From NCBI GenBank assembly GCA_002803225.1, contig NXFV01000163.1, positions 1 to 64,000 on the forward strand: a DNA stretch of 64,000 nucleotides, read 5' to 3'. Position numbers and translations under genes: made by a program. The notes below the pieces were generated by a model. The model made no database searches. It was given only the letters and a program-made list of their open reading frames with translations, and was not told the DNA's origin. This stretch comes from Gamarada debralockiae. Taxonomy: Eukaryota; Ascomycota; Leotiomycetes; Helotiales; Hyphodiscaceae. Position 1 is the stretch's first letter. The number at the start of each line of letters is the position of its first letter. This document shows positions 29,750 through 40,464 of this stretch, in pieces.

Positions 29750-32515
29750 TTAGATCAAGACGATATCCCTTCCAAACTTTTTGACAGGCAAAGCTGCAAT
29801 CATCCTGGCCGTGCTATTGTACCCGTTCAGCTCCCTCTCCTCTATCGTCATCGCCAACCGCCCTACCCTCTCCCAACGCGTGCAGGCTTCGTCTATGCTC
29901 CGAAGAATCAGAAATTGCGCCGTACCGTTGAAGATGAAAGGCACTCTACTCGCAAACACAAGCACCGTCACCAGCTCACCGGTCTTGTGCCCAGCTGCCA
30001 AGTCCGCCTCCGTCATGGGAACCGACAAATGTATCTCTACTCGCTTGCCCATCAGTCGTCTCCACTCGCCTTCGATGACCGAATGCATGAGGATCATGTG
30101 CTTCAATACCAGCGGTTCGTGAATTGTGAGCAGCCACGTTTTGGTCTGGTCAGTAGCCGTGTTCGCCACAGGGGCGTGGCCCACCAGCAGTGTCACCTCG
30201 CTGCCATCTGTTGCCTGCAGCATCATCTCGGCTGACCAAAGACGACCATTGATACCTCTGGCCCAGTCACTGCTAGTCATTGCTTTGAAGAATTCGACGT
30301 GCAGATTGTCTTCCCAGCCACGTGGGTTGTCTTCTTCCTCGCCAGTGGCAGTGGTGGCACTGAAGTCAACGCGTCCTTTCCAACCTACCCATGTCCAGGA
30401 TGGGAATTGGGGCCGACGTGGGCAGTCCACGACGTACATCTCTGCGTCCTTCTCCACCGGTTGTGCGGTGTGGGTCCACGCTGAGATAGACAATCCAAAT
30501 GTATCTTGTAATCCAGGTTTTCCAGTGGCGAATAGGCCAGCCCAGACGGGCATTCCAAGGAGAAGACGAAGGCCGCTGTTGCTCGAGTACCGCGCCGCCA
30601 CACCGAGGAATGCATTTAGTGAGTCCCCGTCATAACTGAGGTTGCGGGAGGTGAAAGAACTTATATGACTATCTAGCTTCAGTACTTGCTCAGACACTTC
30701 CTCTTCGACATCAGATGCTTTGAAACCATACTGCAACTCAGGCACACGGTGAATGTCTCCGTCAAAGATCCCGGATAGCATGTAATCTGCGAACCGAATT
30801 TTTGACGGATCATAAAGATCTATGATATCAAGCGACTCTTGAGTGGCCATACCATTACACTCCCAGTACATCTGTTGCTCAGTGAACACGAGTCGGCGAT
30901 TCGAGAGAACTCCTTCCTGATATGTCCAGCCGCGAGTCGCCCACTCTGAATTCCTGATACTGACTCGAGCATCCTCCAACGTAGATACCAGAATCGTCGT
31001 TCCTGGCTTCTTGCCGGGAGGTAGGGGCTTTTCTATCTTGGAGGAGGGTGTGATTGGCGGTGCTGGTCTTCTTTTGAGATTTTTGATCATCTCTTTTGGC
31101 ATGCCAATCGCTGTGGCAATTTCCTTGAGGATATGAGGAGCCAGCTCTTGCATTGGAATTCCTTCTCTCTCTGACATATCCATCATTTTTGGCATCAATT
31201 CCTCAATCGTGCTTCCAGAATCGTCTGCCATGTCTTGAAAAACAGTCAGATGCTCACGGGAGATACCAAAAATCTCCATGATTTCCTGTTCCTTCTTGAA
31301 CTCCTTCACATCTTCGTGATCTAGCTGGTGTGTTGATTTGAACCCGAAGCGGTGCAAATCAAGCCATTCCCCATCTTTTGATATCTCCTCATGCTCTTCT
31401 GTTGTAATGCCAAGGAGTTTGATGTAGGGATCGGTGTTGGGAGCGGCAGTCCGAATGCGCTGTTTTAAGTCGATCAGCGGCTGCAACTTTCGAGATGTCG
31501 ATACGCCTGTTAGCCCAGTTCTCGCATCACCAGCGGCTGCTACGATAGTAAATTCAGCACCCTCGTAGATAGCGTCCATCTTGGAAATGAGGAACTGCTT
31601 CTCCTGCAGATTTGATTGATTGATACAGAGGCGATCAACCCAAAGGTATTTCTCCCCAAGTTGCTTCGTCACCTCCACGGCATCGAGAATCGTCTTGGGC
31701 CAGTCCCCAGACGGTGGGCCCCAAACATAGCTGAGAGCGACGTACTTCTCCGACCAGGGTCGGTCTTCGACTACCAGAGGGGTTTTCGCACAGTTGATAG
31801 CACGGAAGCCGAGCAGCGATGCACCAGCAGGCTTCTTGGGTGCACAGAACTTATGGGCTTGTCTGCAACAGTCGAGCCAGAGTTCTGGAAGTCCCATATC
31901 TGCCTTTCCCCCGACAACACGTGGTAATATAACTCGGTATCTTTCATCATCCGACTCCTGAGTTAGCCTGTAGATTGACCCAATCTTGGGAAGATCGGTC
32001 TCGAGCCATCGTAGAGGAACACCGGTTTTGGGGATCAAAGGTACCTCAGGCACAATAGCCATGAAGACGTTATGATCAACCTCACCCCATGGTCTCTTCT
32101 CGGGCCGTTTTCTGTTCGCCTTCTTGGGAACCTCAAACAGGTAGCTCTCACTGGAACAGATAATCAGCAGCTTGTATGTCTCGTATGGCCCGTACCTGTT
32201 GCTCGAGTCTGGACATGTTCCCTTCAGGAAGTGGCAAAGCCTGCAGAGTGAAGGGTATGAAAGCCGATTTCCCAGGGATGTGACATAGTAGAAGTGCCCA
32301 AGGTACGCAGGGCCATCTTCTGAGCGATAAACTTCCAGCTTCCGCGTATTCCTTCCCCTTCGAGCTCCTTCGTAGAGGGCGAATGCATTGGCAAAGCTCT
32401 CTTCCAAGTTGAGCTTCAGGCACTCGTCGCACAGTCCATCCGTATCATTGCTAAGACTGGGCCGGGGTGGCAAGGGCGCAGATCGGAACTTGAATGCTTG
32501 CTGTGGGAATGCCAT
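29750..32515 (-). CDS. HET-domain protein (heterokaryon-incompatibility type)
   Basis: Single open frame of 921 residues. It starts at the ATG 32515, with stops upstream. A Cys-rich N-terminal part (CDECLKLNLEESF, CRLCHFLKGTC) precedes the HET domain at about residue 260: YVALSYVWGP, YLWVDRLCINQ, KMDAIYEGAEFTIVAAAG and, after a charged insertion, RGWTYQEGVLSNRRLVF. The insertion (~375-520), with EEHEEISKDGEW and KKEQEIMEIFG, is longer than usual between the DR/RLCINQ and WTYQE motifs. HET domains are TIR-like and can trigger a death response in fungal non-self recognition, but many HET genes have no known role. No NACHT or repeat region is attached. Confidence 0.9.
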   Translation of the reverse strand: MAFPQQAFKFRSAPLPPRPSLSNDTDGLCDECLKLNLEESFANAFALYEGARRGRNTRKLEVYRSEDGPAYLGHFYYVTSLGNRLSYPSLCRLCHFLKGTCPDSSNRYGPYETYKLLIICSSESYLFEVPKKANRKRPEKRPWGEVDHNVFMAIVPEVPLIPKTGVPLRWLETDLPKIGSIYRLTQESDDERYRVILPRVVGGKADMGLPELWLDCCRQAHKFCAPKKPAGASLLGFRAINCAKTPLVVEDRPWSEKYVALSYVWGPPSGDWPKTILDAVEVTKQLGEKYLWVDRLCINQSNLQEKQFLISKMDAIYEGAEFTIVAAAGDARTGLTGVSTSRKLQPLIDLKQRIRTAAPNTDPYIKLLGITTEEHEEISKDGEWLDLHRFGFKSTHQLDHEDVKEFKKEQEIMEIFGISREHLTVFQDMADDSGSTIEELMPKMMDMSEREGIPMQELAPHILKEIATAIGMPKEMIKNLKRRPAPPITPSSKIEKPLPPGKKPGTTILVSTLEDARVSIRNSEWATRGWTYQEGVLSNRRLVFTEQQMYWECNGMATQESLDIIDLYDPSKIRFADYMLSGIFDGDIHRVPELQYGFKASDVEEEVSEQVLKLDSHISSFTSRNLSYDGDSLNAFLGVAARYSSNSGLRLLLGMPVWAGLFATGKPGLQDTFGLSISAWTHTAQPVEKDAEMYVVDCPRRPQFPSWTWVGWKGRVDFSATTATGEEEDNPRGWEDNLHVEFFKAMTSSDWARGINGRLWSAEMMLQATDGSEVTLLVGHAPVANTATDQTKTWLLTIHEPLVLKHMILMHSVIEGEWRRLMGKRVEIHLSVPMTEADLAAGHKTGELVTVLVFASRVPFIFNGTAQFLILRSIDEACTRWERVGRLAMTIEERELNGYNSTARMIAALPVKKFGRDIVLI

Positions 32516-35225
32516 CTCGTCAAAGCTTTGTAATTTCTCGCTGCGTATGAAGGAAGGTGGGTGTTGGATGATTGTTTGCTAAGTAGCATAGCAGAGATGA
32601 GAATCAATTCCAGCCCGCGCAATCGAATGTTGAGCAATAAATGTACTATCTCCCCCCGCCCGCACCCCTCCTTTTTATAAAGGTTAATTCCTTGCAAAGT
32701 GTGAAAGATGTGCTCCGAGTGGTGGAAATCCTCGTCAGCCTCAGAGGTCAGGCCAAGGAATAGTCTGTGTAGTAGAAATCAGGTGCTTATAGAAGTCTCG
32801 TGAAGCCTGTCAGTGCTTGATGTGGTGATTTCTATTTGCCAGACACATTAGATAGCCACAGTCACCTGATAGCCCCTTGCAAGAGCAGGGAATTAACTTC
32901 TTTTTTAGGGAGCGCCGGCCGCTGCTGCATACTACGTACAGGTACTTGTAGCCGCGCGGGACGCAAATCATTGTCTTGGCCGTGATCTCCATGTACTGCC
33001 TCCACAACTGCACTGTTATCTCAGATGCAGTTGTCCAGCAATTGGTCAGCTCCGTATAGGCGGCATACCATGCAAAGTAGGTCACACTCTTACAGTACAG
33101 TACAGTAGTGGGCAAAACTTCTATTTCAATTTTGAGTTAGAACGCTACCCCTTTTGCGGGCGCCTTTTCCGGTGGCGGCCCTTCATCGATTGGCTCGCTT
33201 AGTGGCTGACTAAGCGCATTCCAGTCGGTGGGGAGGGATCCCCTGCACCGCGTGGGTAGTATGCCGCGCTTGCAAGTCTTCTACCTTCACGTTGCTCTTT
33301 CCAATTGCACTACCACATATTTCCACTAAAGCTTGGAATTTTTACAAGCTTGGAACTGCAAGAAAATTTCTTGTTAGATTCTTATATCAAACTGTTAAGC
33401 ACATACTTTTCTCTATTTTCTGGAGTCGTGAACTAAGTTATCAAATTTGTATGGGAATTCAAGTCTTAAAGAAGTGCTCTTTAAACTTGGGAAGAAACTT
33501 GACCAAGCAGATGGAAAAGGAGAACACAGAATGAACCGCGAATGGCCATTCCAATTTGGGCTCGAGGGCAGTTGGGGTCAAGGTTTAAGTCTTCCATCAC
33601 GTGGGAGGCATCATCAGAGTAAGGTGGAGTATAAAGTTGTTGCGGTCCTTGGGAAAGAGGGAGAGGAGGAAGACAAAGTCAGGCAGAAGATCAGTCAGAG
33701 AAAGAAACCGTCGGACTTTCACAAGACAGACTTTGGGTTCTGGGCTAGGAAACAACCAATTCGACGTCCGAATATCGACATGAGCATTTTCCCTTTCCGT
33801 CTTTGGACCTGAGTAGTCGCTGCTTCAACCTGAGCTGCGCCCTGGGCCCTTAGGCATGCCGCTGAGTTAGCCTGGGCATGCACAGGGAGATCCTCTTCCG
33901 TGCCTCTTCAGAATCGGTTATAGTTTCCCTAGTGATCTATACATATATAAAACTGTTAATGCCTGCTTCCCTGAATACAGCCACCACTTCTTTAACCTGC
34001 GAAGGTGATTGGTGGAAGTATCTGTTCTTCCCTGTTAAATATACAAGGATCCTGTGGAAGCCGATTTTGGACCATTCTAGTCCGGACGTACATGACTAGT
34101 AAGTCAGCCTTATAATTAACTGAACATCACCATTCAACGTTATCGTATACAAGTGTATGGCCCCAATTTGCTAAGCACTTATTCAACTTCTCTATTACAA
34201 GAACTCGCGGTCAAATCGACAGACAACTGTCCTACCATACCCTCTGGCTACCGCACCTGAATCCTAACTTGAACGACATCTGCTTTTGTTCGCAAAAGTG
34301 AGCAAGGCTGCTTGATTAGCAATATTAGGTGAGTAAAGGTGAGGAAGGGCGAGCAGAGCGTAAAGTAGTGAGCCGGGCGGACTGTTTCGACTGCTGAGCT
34401 ACAGCTGCTATCACCAGCTAAAATCAGAAAATGATCGATGAGAGTCCATTGTAGAATCCTTCTCGTCTAATCACACGTGACTAGTATTAAAGTCGTACAG
34501 ATTTGAAAAGCAGTTACTTGGAAATGACATGACCGTGGTCATTGGATCCAGGTCGTCAAGAGTGCGATAGCTACCGTCATCTTTGGGTTCGCCTAGAATA
34601 CGTATTAATCATAGAAACAAGATGAAAAAGAATGGAGTAGAGAAAGAGAGAAAGGAGAAGGGAAAAGGGGAAAGGTATAATATGAGTGGCAATATTTTCA
34701 ACCTTCTGTGACACAGTAATATTTTCTGTATTAAATCTTCTAAATCTTGCTTCAAAATGGGGTTTAACGCATATATAGCTTTGACTCAAAGCTTTGGTGT
34801 CTGATATTAATTGAAAACTAAGCGCGAGTGATCTATGATTTCTCATGCTCGACGATCGTCTTCTAAACTTTACCTAAATGAATATCCGGGTCGATTGGCC
34901 GTATACTTTGTATACTAGATGCCTTGCAAGGCCACTGACTGATATAATAGTACGTTCGGAGGAATTCTCGGCAGGGTACCTAGCGTAATGCGATGCATTG
35001 TTAGGAGTGTCATTCTCAAAGTACATACTTCATGTGTACTCTTTCTATTGCTACGAGCTCTGGCATTGCCACAACATGCGTGGATGGCTCTGTACTACCA
35101 AACTCCTTAGGGACATTTACCTGGTAACTGTTCTCGCATATCCATATCGCAGCATGAAGACGCTCCCACTTCTGTGCCGTGATGGAAGTTGCCGCTCAAT
35201 TGCTCTCTTTGGTGTCTCGAATAAC
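32516..35225. other. Long gene-poor stretch next to the HET gene
   Basis: 2.7 kb without a convincing gene. Open frames up to ~121 codons (33447-33812) show no motif. A GTACAGTA-type short repeat occurs near 33.10 kb, and a GTGAG-rich patch like the one at 2.7-2.8 kb sits at 34.33-34.38 kb. The left edge should carry the HET promoter. Confidence 0.45.
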
Positions 35226-36137
35226 TCAGATCCATACATGGCTTATGCATGTGGGATCTGTCATTCTACTATATATAGAGAAATCCCAATTACAGCAGGT
35301 AAGCCTAGTCCATGGCACTCCAACTTGAAAAGCACACATTCTGTTAGCTATTCCAGCTGCTTCTTCAAATAGAGCAAGCCTAATTGGCTTTACCTCCTCC
35401 TTGACCAAAATGACGACGTCCGCCCCGTGATATTCGTCTACTTCCCTGTCTCCAACGACAGAAGCGGAATCTTTACCCTCCACGATAACCAACGCATCAT
35501 TCACTTCCTCAACATCACCAGCGGCAAATTCAACGAACTCGCCGAGGACAAATTGAGCCTGGATTGCAGGTGCAGTGATTAGGCCCCTTGTCGCGCTTGC
35601 AATCGTCCTAGGCCTGGCGTTCTGGGTCCAGAAATTCAAAAGTACCTCCCAACGGCGGCGGCCCCCGTCCAGGAGCGAATCGTGTATTATGACCCCAGTG
35701 GCCGTGCTGAGCTTCACCACCGAGTCAAGTTCAGGTGTATCAGGCATGGCCGTGGAAGCACTTTCGGGAGGATATGCGAGGGAACTACCAGCCTCAGCTC
35801 TTAGGAGATAAAAGAGTACTTTTAGAGAAAGGGGGAACGGCACTGTGGAAATTTCCTGCCCTGAGAGGTCCACAGTGTGGAGGCAATGTGGGGTTGTTGT
35901 CAAGAACGGATGAATTTGATACTCGTGCAGTTGGCTTACCTGGATTTGATGAAAGAAAAAAACCGTGCCAGACTCAAACAATATTCTCAGTCGACCTGGT
36001 GCAAGATCAAATCTTCCACACGTCTTATGAGGCGGATTTACGGTGCACAAAATAGGGTTTGGTAGGCTTGCTCGTGGTGTGGAGGGTCGCCAACGCTGGC
36101 TTGACTCAGCTGAACACCTGAGCCTTGCCATGAGCAC
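35226..36137 (-). CDS. Hypothetical protein, uncertain
   Basis: A 303-codon open frame with no recognised domain. The middle and end (GEFVEFAAGDVEEVNDALVI, EYHGADVVILVKEEVKPI, LALFEEAAG) look like protein-coding sequence, while the N-terminal third looks random. Plus-strand frames in the same region are also partly open, so the coding strand is not certain. The true gene may start near the methionine about residue 130 (ATAMPDTPELDSV), with introns elsewhere. No function can be suggested. Confidence 0.35.
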   Translation of the reverse strand: MLMARLRCSAESSQRWRPSTPRASLPNPILCTVNPPHKTCGRFDLAPGRLRILFESGTVFFFHQIQVSQLHEYQIHPFLTTTPHCLHTVDLSGQEISTVPFPLSLKVLFYLLRAEAGSSLAYPPESASTAMPDTPELDSVVKLSTATGVIIHDSLLDGGRRRWEVLLNFWTQNARPRTIASATRGLITAPAIQAQFVLGEFVEFAAGDVEEVNDALVIVEGKDSASVVGDREVDEYHGADVVILVKEEVKPIRLALFEEAAGIANRMCAFQVGVPWTRLTCCNWDFSIYSRMTDPTCISHVWI

Positions 36138-36324
36138 GACATCTCTGCTTCCTTGTCTTGATATACCAACTCTGAAAAGAGATTTTGGAATGGATCAGAG
36201 CCAATTCCGTCAAGTTTTGATGACAATGCTGAGGGATCTTACTCAGGTTTTCCATTCTGAAAAGGGGGTTGAAGCATATAGGGCAGAACTCCTGCTCGTA
36301 GACTGGCTTGTTAATCAGCAATAG
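36130..36324 (+). CDS. Small hypothetical protein (64 aa), possibly a gene fragment
   Basis: An ATG-started frame reads MSTTSLLPCLDIPTLKRDFG, then QFRQVLMTMLRDLTQVFH and AELLLVDWLVNQQ. It has a helical, ordinary amino-acid composition, and the open frame extends upstream without ATG. It overlaps the head of the minus-strand candidate by 8 bp. It may be the last exon of a decayed gene; no family is recognised. Confidence 0.3.
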   Translation: MSTTSLLPCLDIPTLKRDFGMDQSQFRQVLMTMLRDLTQVFHSEKGVEAYRAELLLVDWLVNQQ

Positions 36325-37056
36325 AGATTTAGTACACCTAGTATTCTGCATTCTGTCTATTAAAATCAACCCAATTCACTACCCTATCATTGTGCTTAAT
36401 TGCGTTCACGTTTTCTTTAGAGTCATTGGAGAACCGGTGATGGTTCTGTAGCTCTGCTGAGGGGCACAAGTGCTTGTTTTAAATAGTTATTTAATATGAA
36501 TATGGATTCAGTGCCTTCTCTGCCCTACCTTAATTGTCATTCTATTGAACATAGGAAATCCATATATTGAGACTAAATAATGTTTTTGGCTAAATTGTCA
36601 CACTGTGGGATCTGCACCCCCCCTTTCCGTTTTCGCTGGCGTCTTTGCCGTTGTCTGGTGCTCTTGCGAGTCTTGGAACTTTTGTCAAACTCTAGTCCCT
36701 TCGAAGCAGCTTCCGCATAGCTTCGGCAGCTCGACAGTGAATCGGGTCTGCTTGGAGGGCGGGACGGGAAGGGCTGGTTCGTATCCTGCGATTTATCAGT
36801 GTTCTGGCCCCAAGTAACTTGACAAGCTACTCACTAATTCTCTTGCAATATGGTCACGTGATGGACGAAAAGGGTAGGAGAAAGTGGTTGGATTATTAAG
36901 GTATGAAGATACTGGAGATACTAATGAACAAACCAAGTACAGTAGTCTGTACTTATAGACAGGAATCCTCCCTATGACTCATAGAACACGTCACACCGAT
37001 CAAGTGATCCTATGACACATGACACCATGTGACACCATGTGACTCAGCAGGCAGCA
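36325..37056. other. Intergenic, with a TGACACCATG direct repeat
   Basis: No gene seen. Near 37.01-37.05 kb TGACAC and ACACCATGTG recur two to three times just after the end of the neighbouring minus-strand gene. Confidence 0.4.
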
Positions 37057-37988
37057 CTATCTGCCTAGAACCAGAGTCACCTGATTACTCATTCCAACAA
37101 ATTCACTTGCAGAATAGCTTGAGAAACTCTCTCTACGGCTACTAATTGTTGACAAAGCCGGAAACTTTTCTAAACAAGAGTCATGCTCCATGCTGTCCGT
37201 AACGTGCCCATCAATGTTATGAGTGAGATTCCTCCATTCTACATCGCTCCGCTTAACATCGATTATAAGAAACCTCTTCCCTGCTTGTTCGATTTCGTCG
37301 ACGAAATTCTTGGACTGGAATAACCGCTTCATCCTCCTTTTCCTGGCGTGTAGCAACTTTGCTGAAAGACCAGCCAGTGAGAAAGCTTGAGCCTCGAAAG
37401 ATACACCACTAAGATTCGTCACCAAGTAGGTATCCAAGTGATCCTCCTGGCGCCGCAGGTATTGCAGTTGGAATTCACCTCCAAGAAAAGAACCAACGAA
37501 ATTCTCATAAGGAATGGCCATTGACTTATTTTCTGTCTTCTGACACAGCTGCTGGCGAGAATTTTGCGCGTTCATCGCTTTGTGATCGATGTTCATGGAA
37601 GGCTTGTCTATGACAATTTCATTAGCTATTCGCGCGTTACAGAACAACAGGATACGTACTGATCTGGTTGGATAATAAGCCCATTTTGAAGCTTGTCAAT
37701 CCATCGAGCGCTCCTGGGCGATCGTAACTTCTTGGTGGATCTTCCCACTTTATGAACTTTGATAAGTCGAACAGAGCGGGATGCCTGTATGGAGCATCTT
37801 CGGAGTGGCTCAAGTCTTGATGGGCTATGGTTGAAAGTCGAACATCTTGAGTGACACTTTGACGCTTCAGCTATTAGTCCAGGTGTCCAAGTGAGATGAT
37901 TATGTGCCGATTCCTTACCTCGCAATCCAGATGTACTGCACCTGAAATTTTCTGGCAGCTGGCCCGCAGGTTGAGATGCTTCGCTCAT
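37057..37988 (-). CDS. Conserved-looking hypothetical protein, multi-exon
   Basis: Three blocks look coding. Exon 1 starts ATG 37988 (MSEASQPAGQLPENF). A middle block reads LKRQSVTQDVRLSTIAHQDL, then HPALFDLSKFIKWEDPP and GALDGLTSFKMGLLSNQ. The last exon, 37607-37057, includes YENFVGSFLGGEFQLQYLRR, FSLAGLSAKLLHARKRRMKR and SDVEWRNLTHN. A 52-bp intron (37608-37659, GTACGT...CTAATG..ATAG) joins the last two in phase. The first junction is unclear: the best donor (GTAAGG at 37918) and acceptor (AATAG at 37871) leave the frame one base off, while a later acceptor restores it. Either the model needs adjustment or the gene carries a one-base lesion. I do not recognise the family; no membrane segment or known catalytic motif is visible. 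Confidence 0.5.
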
Positions 37989-38553
37989 GTTCACAGCTAT
38001 TTGACTGTACGACTTCTCCTCCTGCCCGGGGAAGTCATGATAGAGTGTGGTAAGGATAGTTATGATAGCTTCCAGAGACGCTGCTTAAATATTGAATGGG
38101 AGAAGATGTAATAGGATGAGCTGATTTCACTTGTAGCGCGTTCTTGGTTGAGTCAAGGACATCATGATGATGATTCCTTCTCAACCCACCGGAATTACGT
38201 CTTGAAAATTCGACTCGCAAAGGATTTCAAACGCCTGTTTGTATGGTCGATGGAATACAAAAACAGCTCCAATGACTTTGCGGCCAATTTTGCTGACCAA
38301 TAATGCTGGCCAAGGGAGTGAGGCAAGGAAGTTCAGGGGATGAGCTATTTGTACTCGCCTCCCGGCTATTCGTACCTGTCGGTCCCCACTAATTTGTATG
38401 AGTGCGCAAGGCGCGTATCTGTCACTATGTAAATCGAGGACTATGTAGGATGAAAAATTAAAGCTATTCACAAATCGAAAAATTAAGACTATCTACACCT
38501 CCAAATCGTCCAAATCCCACTCTGCATCTGAATTGTAGAGCAACATCGACGCG

Positions 38554-38591
38554 CCTCGCGTTCTCATACTAATTAGTATGGTGACGCGAGG
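38554..38591. repeat. 38-bp imperfect palindrome
   Basis: The outer arms CCTCGCGT and ACGCGAGG are perfectly complementary. The inner 16 bp CATACTAATTAGTATG (38565-38580) are a perfect palindrome. Only three positions on each side between them mismatch. It could form a cruciform or be a dimer binding site. Confidence 0.75.
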
Positions 38592-38637
38592 TTGATAGGT
38601 GGACCGATGAAAAGTACGATAGCCAGTACAAATAGCT

Positions 38638-38925
38638 TCGGCGTGTCGAGGAGATGTGCACTGACCTCTTGCGGCCAAATTTTATAGCGAATTATTTTTG
38701 ATGCCCATTGTGGAGATTTATTTTGAGGCCATTTATTCCAAATAGTCTGCTCAACGTTACAATTAGGTGATCAATCCATCGTCGAAATTGCGGCCATTTA
38801 TGCCAGCCAACAGAATGATACAATGGAGTGGAGGCGTGTCGGTGACAGATGCGTGTTGTGGCCAATAATTGCAGCGAATCATTTTGAGGCCCATTTCCTG
38901 GAGGCAGAAGCATTCTTAAGGCTCC
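38638..38925. repeat. Diverged direct repeats with GCGGCCA core
   Basis: A unit with GGCGTGTCG, then TGCGGCCAAAT, GCGAATTATTTTTGA and GCCCATT (38638-38709) is echoed by GGCGTGTCG, TGTGGCCAATAA, GCGAATCATTTTGAG and GCCCATT (38833-38894). GCGGCCA-TTTATGCCAGCCAA near 38.79 kb and GCGGCCAATTTTGCTGACCAA near 38.28 kb look like partial further copies. Confidence 0.5.
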
Positions 38926-39154
38926 CATTTGGGGCGACAATAGCTCAACTGTATTTTCCTTTTAGTATTTAACATACTCTACATTCTCTTCCTCGATTGA
39001 AACTTTTGAGACGCATCGACTACTAGAAATCGTTCACACCCTTGTACAAATCACGCACCGTTACAAGCCTCACTCTTGCCCTACAAAAGTAAACACCACA
39101 CCCATACCCATCCATTCGAAGATAAGATCCGACTTCCCCTCATCATCCGAAACA

Positions 39155-39549
39155 ATGTCGAGCTACGCCTATACCGAGTCTTCTCGAAAATACTACACAG
39201 GAGCACCCAAGATCATTCAGTCCCGCGGATCCAGCAGCGACTCACGCTCTTCATACGACAGCGAAAGACATTACCACTCCAGCAAGTCCAGCATGGACTA
39301 TTACGGTGGTTCACAAAGCTAGCTGGAGGCGCCAAAGGAGCGCAAATACGTGCGCCAGGACGCTGGTACATACATCTCCATCATATATACTCGTCGCATC
39401 TCACTAACCGCTCTGCAGAACAAATACATCTCATCGAAGTCTCACGGCCACGTCGAGGTCATTCTTCCAAAACTGTCCCGCTTAGCGATACAATCCAATC
39501 CACCATCAATGTTGCAGCTAATTTCGCTCACTTTGAAGCCATTTCTTGA
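39155..39549 (+). CDS. Small Ser/Tyr-rich protein; in-frame TAG then a conserved-frame extension
   Basis: The ATG at 39155 opens a 55-residue protein (MSSYAYTESSRKYYTGAPKI ... SMDYYGGSQS) ending TAG at 39320-39322. The same frame continues after the stop: LEAPKERKYVRQDAG to 39365. There a good intron (GT at 39366, CTAAC branch, CTGCAG ending 39418) joins, in phase, EQIHLIEVSRPRRGHSSKTV to a TGA at 39547-39549. The two exons total 342 nt, exactly 114 codons counting the TAG. Three readings are possible: a 55-residue protein, translational readthrough giving a 113-residue form, or a recent nonsense mutation in a 113-residue gene. The high Ser/Tyr content resembles small fungal proteins of unknown role. 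Confidence 0.5.
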
Positions 39550-40464
39550 GTTGCAGCCTTCTTGACCTAAATCAAGGGCTCCTCTGACCGGAATCAAGCG
39601 GCATATCTGACCAGAATCGGATATATACCATTCTCGTCTGCCGCAAAAGGCTTTCGAATTTTGGTCTGGCGTCACACCCAAACTTAATCTTTTCACACGC
39701 GCCTCACTTTTCCCTGCTGACACCTAAACAGCTACGGTGGCAACCACCAACGATGTTCAAAATCCTTCAAGACTTTCTCTGAAGGACCTCGAATGCGATT
39801 TTATCATCAATACTACCAGCGCCTTCGTCGCCGCGTCACAAGCCATTCTTCTGTTTGAGAAGCACCTCTCGTTCTTCGTACTGTGTACTCTTACCTTTTC
39901 GCATGCTAGAGAGCACCGCTGGCACTTGGATACAGCGTCTCAAGAGAATTACTGGGATGACTGGGCTCGGGCTTGCGGTTTCTGGCTCCTGCTACGTACA
40001 AGTTTTGTCACCACCTTTTTTTCTGCCCACAATTGAAAATTATTGAATTTGAAGTTATTGATTTTGTGGCAGAAACGAAAGCGGTGACGAGATCCCATCC
40101 GTTATACTCCGTACAAGTGGAGTATCTGATGTTGGCCTCTAGTTGAGAGATTACGTACAGTACTGATGTCCCTCTTTGATCGATCAATGCGTGTTTCTCG
40201 CTTGTGGAACAGTCACTTTTCATTTTGCACAATTTTCAGTATTCTCTTGCCTCCCAAAGGGGGATTTTCATTGACAACTAATCACTATAGACATGAAAAC
40301 ATTTTCACATCCTCTCCGCATTCGCCTCACAGCGTACCGCTCGCCTGCTGTGAACATGTCGGGAACACACTCCCTCGGGAAAAAACCGTTAAGTAACCAT
40401 GAGAGAGAATGAATGGTATCCACAATGAATGTTGACAATGAAAATGCGAGCCGTGGGCAGTGGC
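39550..40464. other. Intergenic, unexplained coding-like patch
   Basis: Frames at 39.74-40.05 kb are open on the plus strand up to 99 codons but start without a good ATG and change frame. I see no family. The right end is the 3' flank of the zinc-finger gene. Confidence 0.35.

Larger units (their letters stand above)
37989..39154. other. Repeat-bearing intergenic region
   Basis: No gene recognised. It contains an imperfect palindrome at 38554-38591 and a pair of diverged direct copies around 38.64-38.92 kb, described separately. The last ~150 bp are pyrimidine-rich, like a promoter and leader for the small gene at 39155. Confidence 0.5.

Noticed and set aside
30385..30635. Frames opposite the HET gene
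   Set aside because: Shadow frames of a long conserved coding sequence.
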